A stretch of 64,000 bases of DNA from the NCBI GenBank assembly GCA_020002185.1, contig CM034533.1, forward strand, positions 50,058,418 through 50,122,417, in the 5' to 3' direction. Positions 61,301 through 64,000 of this stretch are shown here, one piece after another; position 1 is the first letter of the stretch, and each line of letters begins with the position of its first letter. This stretch comes from Paraescarpia echinospica. Taxonomy: Eukaryota > Annelida > Polychaeta > Sabellida > Siboglinidae. Under the pieces are notes generated by a model that ran no database searches, was not told the origin of the DNA, and worked only from the letters and a program-made list of their open reading frames with translations. The position numbers were made by a program, and so were the translations under genes.

Positions 61301-63285
61301 TTGGCAGGTCTTCTGATGTTTGCTTATGCCACCTAGTAGGAAGGTCGACAACTAGTAATGACATTTTATTGAGACCGCATTAACCGGAAACAAACTGTTA
61401 TCTTAACAAACTTCTGATGTGTAATTATAACTGTTGTAATCACTGGAATCAGTGTAAATTACTCATGTAATTGAGCAAATATGTTCAAAGGAATGCCTAA
61501 AATACACACCACACATACTACCCACAAATGCCCAACCATCAATCATATAATTAATCCCGAAATGCCCCTAAACCTTACTGGCCGCCATCTCAAAATGGTA
61601 ACTATAAAACTTCTCATAGATCTCACTTTTTATTAGTCACTTTCACAACTTACAGATCTAACAAAGTAAAGTAACTGTAATGGTAAGTTATTGGAGATAT
61701 TGTTCATGGCTCCAAGATCAAATTTTAATAACAAGAATTAAACTTACATCAATTACAATGTAAGTTTAATTGTTGCTATTGAAATAATGGTAAGTTCTTA
61801 TATAGCACAGTTAATTAATGCTACGCATAGTATTAATTTATAATCGGCAACAGTGTATCACAACTGCCGCTTTAATCCTGAGGCTGAGGCAACTTCACAT
61901 ATGTACACCTCGGACCTCCTGGGCCTTTCCCCGGAGGAGAGCTACTGACTGATTCACTGCAAGCCGGGGCTCAGTCTTCGACGGGAGGCCCCACAGCTGA
62001 GATGCGGATCAACTGATCCAGGGTTGATGCCAACAATGAAGAACGCTCATCGGTTTCTGACGTTGGCGTCTTTTATGAGATTTAGATTTCGACTGTTTAT
62101 TTTTGTAAGTACTTTACTCAAGACGACTTTTCTAACAGTTTGTAACTTTGTTTCTACAACATTGAATGCATGTATTACAGATCTAGAATATGGCTATATT
62201 ACGAGATATGCGTATAGTTATATTTTTACACCTGAAAGTTGTCCGCATGCCATGCCGCTTGTTTTGTTTATGTGGGAATTTTGTTCGCTAAGGAGTTACG
62301 TTCGTCAAGGAGAGCAATCTCTGATTGGCGGATACGTCGTAATAATATTTGTAATATTAATAGAATGCAATGACTGGGGGATTGAACAAAACATTATTAT
62401 AATTAAAACGTTTGCAAATGACACGACCGAATGATATTAAAGCAATACATAAACCCATGTGCTTGTCGACATGTACTTTGCTGTCAAGAAAAATTCCAGT
62501 AGAACGTTGTCGGGATATGACATGATGACATGTATACTAGTCACCAGATGGAGCCACGTGTTCAAGGTTTCGGTGGTGAAAGTGCATGAAACTGCACTCA
62601 ATAAATGCATGAAACTGTGATCAATAAATGTTGGGGTTTATGTCAATTGTTGTATGGCAAAGTTTAATAAGTAAATATAAAAAAATGGATTGGTTCCATT
62701 CTGGGTGCTCACCAACAGGTAATTTATAGTCGCCATCAACAATCTATAAACTGAGGCACCAAAAGACACAAGTTGCCTCGTGCATATTTATTTCTACTCG
62801 CCCTGTGATTTTTCAGTCGGCTATGGGGATCTACAGCTCGCAATTTTGAGCCCTGATGTGTGAATAAAGAATGTGACAAAATGGAAATGTGTCGATGTGG
62901 TTTGTAAATTAGTCGAGCCAGTTCAAATTCAACAGGCAGTGTAACAGGGCCAGTTCTAAATTGACCTGGGGCCGGGCCGGGCCAGGTTAAAAAATATCTG
63001 GGCCAGTTCATTTTTTTGCTAATTTCAGACACAGGTGAACTTGGATTTTGGCTACCATATACACAAGGATATTGTACTCTGTGGCTGGTAAGCCCTCGAT
63101 CAGTATGTAAAAAATGTGTAAGTGTAACTGACAGCTATGGCCTAGGGCTAGCTATACTATAGCCATAGAGTGATAGACATAGACATAGTATAGGCAGGGT
63201 CAGGGGCTACAAACACTGCTTGCTTACCCATCACGACGTCAACGGCGACGAGCAAGGCCAACCACCCAGAACATACACAATACAT
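34391..63285 (-). CDS. five-Ig plus Sushi single-pass membrane protein
   Basis: Exons in transcript order: 63285-63228, 56757-56669, 54994-54790, 54452-54315, 53544-53416, 50976-50820, 49291-49161, 47251-46919, 46383-46090, 45580-45389, 40637-40463, 34939-34852, 34396-34391. Phases close throughout; 664 residues. Order: signal peptide (1-19), Ig1 V-type (C40, W52, C100), Ig2, Ig3, Ig4 (complete in one exon), Ig5 (complete in one exon), Sushi/CCP (about 512-575), transmembrane helix (about 601-626), basic stop-transfer YYRRK and a 38-residue tail ending TEKV. Ig1 and Ig2 resemble lachesin/IgLON/DIP domains (RYSV..W.LQL..V...D.G.F.C). A cell-surface adhesion or recognition role is inferred. I do not recognise a named orthologue, and Ig followed by a single CCP is an unusual order. 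Confidence 0.85.
34852..34939 (-). CDS. Ig gene exon 12: cytoplasmic tail
   Basis: GRASERPNTNGAQSPNDESL then PMMTTQTEK. Polar and short. Phase 2 in and 0 out fits exons 11 and 13 exactly. Acceptor GGTTTCAG, donor AAG|GTCAGT. Confidence 0.72.
34940..36650 (-). other. Ig gene intron 11, distal part
   Basis: Unique AT-rich DNA. A possible cassette exon lies at 35054-35110 (see findings). An open frame on the plus strand at 35349-35789 has no recognisable similarity. Confidence 0.45.
36654..39360. repeat. 36-bp minisatellite, about 75 copies
   Basis: The unit is AGTTGGACTGGATACAGTTG plus TTGTAAACAGTTCTAC. Very uniform. The length is 12 codons, so three frames stay open for 760-925 codons; these are not genes. 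Marker variants (AACGGTTCT, AACAGTCAT, ACAGATGG) recur in the same order 1,152 bp apart, exactly 32 units. Confidence 0.97.
40463..40637 (-). CDS. Ig gene exon 11: stalk and transmembrane helix
   Basis: NSSTDSVVQEDTHTF stalk, then VGGVFCGLILLFILVLCVVI and IYYRRKLAHYR. One clear helix with a basic inner border. Acceptor CCTTACAG, donor CAG|GTAAGA, phase 2. Confidence 0.92.
41258..41840. repeat. 40-bp minisatellite (about 14 copies)
   Basis: The unit is TTAACTCACTTAAAACAGTG plus CATCCGTGGCAGGTTAAACA. On the gene's sense strand each copy shows TTTTAA|GTGAGT. Variants: CGCGG/CGTGG, AGGTT/AGTTT. Confidence 0.94.
42900..44720. repeat. nested repeat block with LINE fragment
   Basis: About 42905-43050 and 44128-44260 are related (GGCAACTGT..., TAACAGGGGTC, GTGACCAATTA). 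Between and after them AGAATGATTCAATCAAATAC occurs around 43710 and 44365, with a close variant (AAAATGATT...) around 44525. The last two head a duplicated segment of about 165 bp that includes AAAGTTGCTGAAC. 41841-42900 shows nothing clear. Confidence 0.6.
43330..43830 (+). mobile_element. LINE reverse transcriptase fragment, second family
   Basis: Frames contain CAFINYKKAFDLADRSSLW, a GEN.CPLLFAIYLN block and LLYADDT, three ordered RT motifs (YADD catalytic). Frameshifts separate them. Differs from the FADD-type LINE elsewhere in the window. Dead remnant inside Ig gene intron 10. Confidence 0.8.
45389..45580 (-). CDS. Ig gene exon 10: Sushi/CCP domain
   Basis: QCGALSEVVHGTYEP, then CTLTCHRGYYPD, MQCTKSDQWWAPTIAQCE. 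The C-G.L...HG.Y-C-C..GY-C-W-C spacing is that of complement-control (Sushi) repeats; two extra Cys are close together (RDC, VC). A single-exon domain, phase 1 at both ends, as expected of a shuffled module. Confidence 0.9.
45581..46089 (-). other. Ig gene intron 9, short repeats only
   Basis: Three loose copies of AGAACATGCAGGCAAATTA at 45650-45760. Otherwise nothing. Intron 46384-46918 also shows nothing. Confidence 0.5.
46090..46383 (-). CDS. Ig gene exon 9: complete Ig5
   Basis: VTVQEGQMTNVICQLNFTAD, WRVTWRHGNQQL, VVSFRATHDDAGEYSCEISS. A full Ig domain with NFT and NAT glycosylation-type sites. Acceptor GTTGTAG; the nearer CGCAG would bring an in-frame stop. Confidence 0.9.
46919..47251 (-). 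CDS. Ig gene exon 8: complete Ig4
   Basis: One exon holds a whole V-type Ig: GTAALLNCSVKG, ITWWWA, a long C'-D region, NLLIKNVDAKDAGKYACELS. N-glycosylation-type sites NCS and NYT are present. Acceptor TCTCTCTAG, donor TGG|GTGAGT. Confidence 0.9.
47333..47520. repeat. dispersed palindromic repeat (MITE-like), second copy
   Basis: Shares GGTGACCTTAATAGTGGGG and related inverted parts with 6062-6212. Confidence 0.55.
47700..49000 (+). mobile_element. Ty3/gypsy-type LTR retrotransposon remnant
   Basis: Broken frames give, in order, an RNase H-like end (GKEVHLAEALSRAYL), an integrase-linker-like stretch (near 48215) and a RSY..VET...YRHNRVHL pol-end pattern (near 48390). A purine tract AAAGAAGAGGGGG at about 48883 is followed by TGTTAATAATGC, resembling a polypurine tract and LTR start. 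Stops and frameshifts show it is inactive. Lies in Ig gene intron 7. Confidence 0.6.
49161..49291 (-). CDS. Ig gene exon 7: Ig3 second half
   Basis: YDQSSHTKIFSLYVFGLQQE, then DFGTYECVAENSLGKAKAKL. Acceptor TGTTGACAG|TTACGACCAG is the last copy of a 48-bp array. Donor ATG|GTACGT. Confidence 0.9.
49281..50340. repeat. 48-bp minisatellite seeded at Ig gene exon 7 acceptor (about 22 copies)
   Basis: On the gene strand each unit contains GTGTTGACAG|TTATGACCAG and then AGTAAATAG, a copy of the acceptor and first bases of exon 7. An irregular copy at about 49740-49765 splits the array. Forty-eight is a multiple of three, so long frames are artefacts. Confidence 0.96.
50341..50819 (-). other. Ig gene intron 6, unique part
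   Basis: A short ACACAC-rich stretch near 50410-50510. Nothing else recognised. Confidence 0.5.
50820..50976 (-). CDS. Ig gene exon 6: Ig3 first half
   Basis: PQVEIPHQRVSQQVDHNTLL then QCMVTANPHDQLYWTKGG, ending SKYRIDR. Acceptor GTGTGTGTGTAG is the edge of a GT-rich array. Donor CAG|GTCAGT, phase 2. Confidence 0.88.
50977..51215. repeat. 21-bp minisatellite at Ig gene exon 6 acceptor
   Basis: Units of ACATTACAACACACGCACTAC start immediately outside the exon. The gene-strand acceptor GTGTGTAG|TTGCAC resembles the unit's TGTGTAG|TGCGTG. Continues at 51868-51950 beyond an inserted LINE. Confidence 0.85.
51217..51868 (+). mobile_element. CR1-like LINE 3' fragment inserted in the 21-bp array
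   Basis: Frames contain IRRYLPPSVAKIIASALVTS, a DYCNSLF-like block, LQRVQN and TRAFSVAAPILWNML, typical of the C-terminal part of CR1-type ORF2. The end is TTATTATTA followed by array sequence. Several frameshifts; inactive. Confidence 0.8.
51868..51950. repeat. 21-bp minisatellite, distal part
   Basis: Same ACATTACAACACATGCACTAC units as 50977-51215. Confidence 0.85.
52286..52592. mobile_element. possible foldback/MITE
   Basis: GGCACTTGTGTCGAATCCGG near 52290 and its near-complement GGTCCGGATTCGATACGAGTGCC near 52569 enclose about 300 bp. Surrounding DNA (51950-53409) shows no gene. Confidence 0.45.
53416..53544 (-). CDS. Ig gene exon 5: Ig2 second half
   Basis: RYRLVNVNDTDAGTYQCHAD then NGVSPAATSDVAVNI, the F-G strands with D.G.Y.C. 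Acceptor GTCCCAG is preceded by irregular GTTGCTATG/GTGTTACTA repeats. Confidence 0.9.
53545..53650. repeat. irregular repeat at Ig gene exon 5 acceptor
   Basis: Short units around TAGCAACACCCCCTTAGTAA and GCAACACACCATAGCAACAC begin at the acceptor. Degenerate. Confidence 0.65.
53838..54155. repeat. minisatellite of about 56 bp with GCATGC-rich core (about 5 copies)
   Basis: Units of GTGTAGATGTGTGTATGCGT with GTGCGGCATGTGTAACTGAG and GACAGAGAAA, variable in the GCGTGCATGC stretch. Located in intron 4, about 150 bases from exon 4. Confidence 0.9.
54315..54452 (-). CDS. Ig gene exon 4: Ig2 first half
   Basis: PPTIRHISPDVSASVGDIIT then LVCRVSGKPPPKITW. The PPTI opening and GKPPPKITW are typical of the second Ig of IgLON/lachesin proteins. 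Acceptor CTTTCAG, donor TAA|GTAAGT. Confidence 0.9.
54790..54994 (-). CDS. Ig gene exon 3: Ig1 second half
   Basis: VMWLGSEGEVISVGEDM, then RYSV, KKWNLQLRSVRRSDEGNFTC and ISTSPPQKNYYYLKVV. Strongly like the first Ig of lachesin/DIP proteins. The acceptor CCTTGCAG|GTGATG is flanked by about three degenerate copies of itself. Confidence 0.9.
54995..55075. repeat. 22-23-bp repeat at Ig gene exon 3 acceptor (about 3.5 copies)
   Basis: On the gene strand TGACCTTGCAG|GTGATGTGG is preceded by TGACCTAGATGTGACCTGTG, TGACCTTGATGTGATGCGTG and TGACCTAGAGGTGATCTGTA. These are diverged copies of the same junction. Confidence 0.75.
55380..56550 (-). mobile_element. LINE fragment (same family as 1-1105), RT frame open
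   Basis: A minus-strand frame of about 355 LINE-derived codons is uninterrupted to its stop at 55475-55477. It covers LDFQKAFDKVPH, GVPQGSVLGPILFLIYINDL, the catalytic FADD and the conserved C terminus. The 5' end is truncated near 56550 where it joins intron DNA. The 3' end has the same TTGTTAAATC repeat as the copy at 1-1105. Inserted in Ig gene intron 2 in the gene's own direction. Without the endonuclease and 5' half it cannot be autonomous. Confidence 0.88.
56669..56757 (-). CDS. Ig gene exon 2: Ig1 first half
   Basis: VRMKEVTAAVGSTATLSCVV then DLGGDLR. The G.TATLSC strand is the start of an Ig fold. Acceptor TGCTGCAG, donor CAGG|GTGAGT. Confidence 0.85.
57815..58440. repeat. 51-52-bp minisatellite (about 12 copies)
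   Basis: Units of GACACAGTACTGAACATTAA with ACCAATTTTGACAGTGGTAT and GACCAATTCT. In Ig gene intron 1, away from any exon. 56758-57815 shows nothing. Confidence 0.94.
58750..59975. mobile_element. large inverted repeat (foldback element), about 1.2 kb
   Basis: 58750-59055 plus about 59385-59480 is the reverse complement of 59562-59975 (landmarks CAACCAACGGGAGATAAT, CGAGCTTGGGCTCGTTTTCA, TTATTTATTCGCCACAAAAA). The left arm has an extra segment of about 330 bp (59056-59385) missing from the right arm. No transposase. Confidence 0.85.
59206..59292 (+). mobile_element. tRNA-like sequence / SINE head
   Basis: A box TAGCTCAGTTGGTAGACG and B box GGTTCAATCC spaced as in a tRNA, with a paired anticodon-type arm. 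The acceptor and T stems have mismatches and the variable region is too long, so not a working tRNA. It lies in the extra segment of the foldback arm. Confidence 0.55.
60265..60412. other. cluster of three small hairpins
   Basis: TCTGCC...GGCAGA (about 60273-60298), CAGCCC...GGGCTG (about 60350-60379) and AACTCCTGCTAG/CTAGCAGGAGTT with a 7-base loop (60381-60411, perfect 12-bp stem) lie in a row. Could be a structured RNA or chance. 59980-60260 and 60420-61690 show nothing else. Confidence 0.35.
61690..63225 (-). other. Ig gene intron 1, proximal part
   Basis: A short inverted repeat around ATTAAACTTACAT (about 61738-61772), a GC-rich stretch at 61880-62010 and an unassigned plus-strand frame at 62024-62434. 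No gene supported. Confidence 0.4.
63228..63285 (-). CDS. Ig gene exon 1: signal peptide
   Basis: MYCVCSGWLALLVAVDVVM, a typical hydrophobic secretion signal, then donor ATGG|GTAAGC. Leaves in phase 1, as exon 2 requires. Lies at the edge of CpG-rich DNA. Confidence 0.72.
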
Positions 63286-63700
63286 TTCTGTCGTCGAATG
63301 ATTCGTGGTACAATACCAACACAACGGGCAAGTATCTAAGTTACATCAGCGCTCAAATGTATCGAGTCCGACTGCGTGTAATATGGTTGAGAGCGTAGCG
63401 CAGACGACAAGTCACTCCGGCACTGAGTGCGCGCAGCAGTCACTCGTAGAACGCAGCAAACCAGGATTCGTATCCGCCTTCAAAACGACGCCCCCGCCAG
63501 CAGATTATCCAGGTTCCGTGGCAGAGCATCTTAGCTTGGGCGGAGTCAGCGTCCGTCCATTCATCCCAGCTAGTCCACTCTGTGTTGGGATAAGCCGCGG
63601 ACTTAGTCGACGGCCCGAAATGACACGGTCAATTCAGCTAAGCGGTCGTTCGGTGTGGTCACGTGATTTGCTATAGGCTTTCCGTGAAATGTCTGTCTCG
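63286..63700 (-). promoter_or_regulatory. CpG-rich probable promoter / 5' UTR of the Ig gene
   Basis: CpG is clearly denser here than in the rest of the window, directly upstream of the signal-peptide exon. No TATA box seen. A divergent transcript to the right is possible but not supported; 63700-64000 shows nothing further. Confidence 0.45.
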
Positions 63701-64000
63701 CCTTGTGCACTGAACTGTGGGATCTCCAGTCCAATCACACAACGATTTGCGAAAGACCACGACATCCCAAGCCCGCACGCACGCACCTCATTGTTCTTCT
63801 TCATGTTAGGCAGCCACTATCTGCTGGGAGATTATGCTGCACTTTGGGGAGTTGCCGTGCTTAATAAAATGATAGAGAACTTTTAATGGGGAATAAAATA
63901 ATTAATAAAAAATATAATATAAAATACAAAAAAATTATTTAAAAGTATGTTATACAAGAGGAGTGGGATAAGGGTACAGCGTGTTATCTACTTGGAGTAT

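Noticed and set aside
62024..62434. 136-codon plus-strand ORF
   Set aside because: Hydrophobic but with no coherent domain or splice context; could be a repeat fragment. Not supportable as a gene.
63305..63676. 123-codon plus-strand ORF in CpG-rich DNA
   Set aside because: GC-rich promoter DNA often stays open; no domain and no splice or stop context supporting a gene.

Overview
The window is animal nuclear DNA. It has short exons with GT-AG introns of varied phase, several LINE families, tRNA-headed SINEs, DNA-transposon remnants, many minisatellites and a 1,000-N scaffold gap (18457-19456). No bacterial or organellar feature was seen. Two gene families (R3HDM with R3H+SUZ, SKAP with PH+SH3) and the repeat style suggest an invertebrate deuterostome, possibly an amphioxus. 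That guess is weak and would need a similarity search.

Three multi-exon genes were assembled by hand from splice sites, reading phase and remembered family sequences. (1) Plus strand, 1306-15214: the middle of an R3HDM1/2-type RNA-binding protein, 13 exons, about 839 codons. Its 5' end lies left of the window and its 3' end was not found. (2) Plus strand, 19621-30910: a complete SKAP-type (Src kinase-associated phosphoprotein) adaptor, 10 exons, 374 residues. (3) Minus strand, 63285 down to 34391: a complete single-pass surface protein with signal peptide, five Ig domains, one Sushi/CCP domain, a transmembrane helix and a 38-residue tail, 13 exons, 664 residues. Genes 2 and 3 converge and their stop codons are 3.5 kb apart. 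All reading phases close across every intron, which is the strongest evidence for the three models.

The rest is repeats. Two copies of one LINE lie at 1-1105 (+) and 55380-56550 (-). Three other retroelement remnants lie at 43330-43830, 47700-49000 and 51217-51868. DNA-transposon or foldback elements lie at 10859-11979, 20659-21527, about 52286-52592 and 58750-59975. A SINE family appears at 11993-12312, 13422-13690 and 24355-24545.

The most unusual property is that many minisatellites are not randomly placed. They start exactly at exon edges and their units are copies of the splice junction itself. Clear cases are the donors at 4608 and 8896, the acceptors at 27920, 49292 and 54995, and the SKAP stop codon at 30910; weaker cases are at 21954, 50977 and 53545. 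Each array puts from a few to about 40 decoy splice sites next to the real one. Where I translated them, use of a decoy gives an early stop codon. This is the best candidate for something worth following up.
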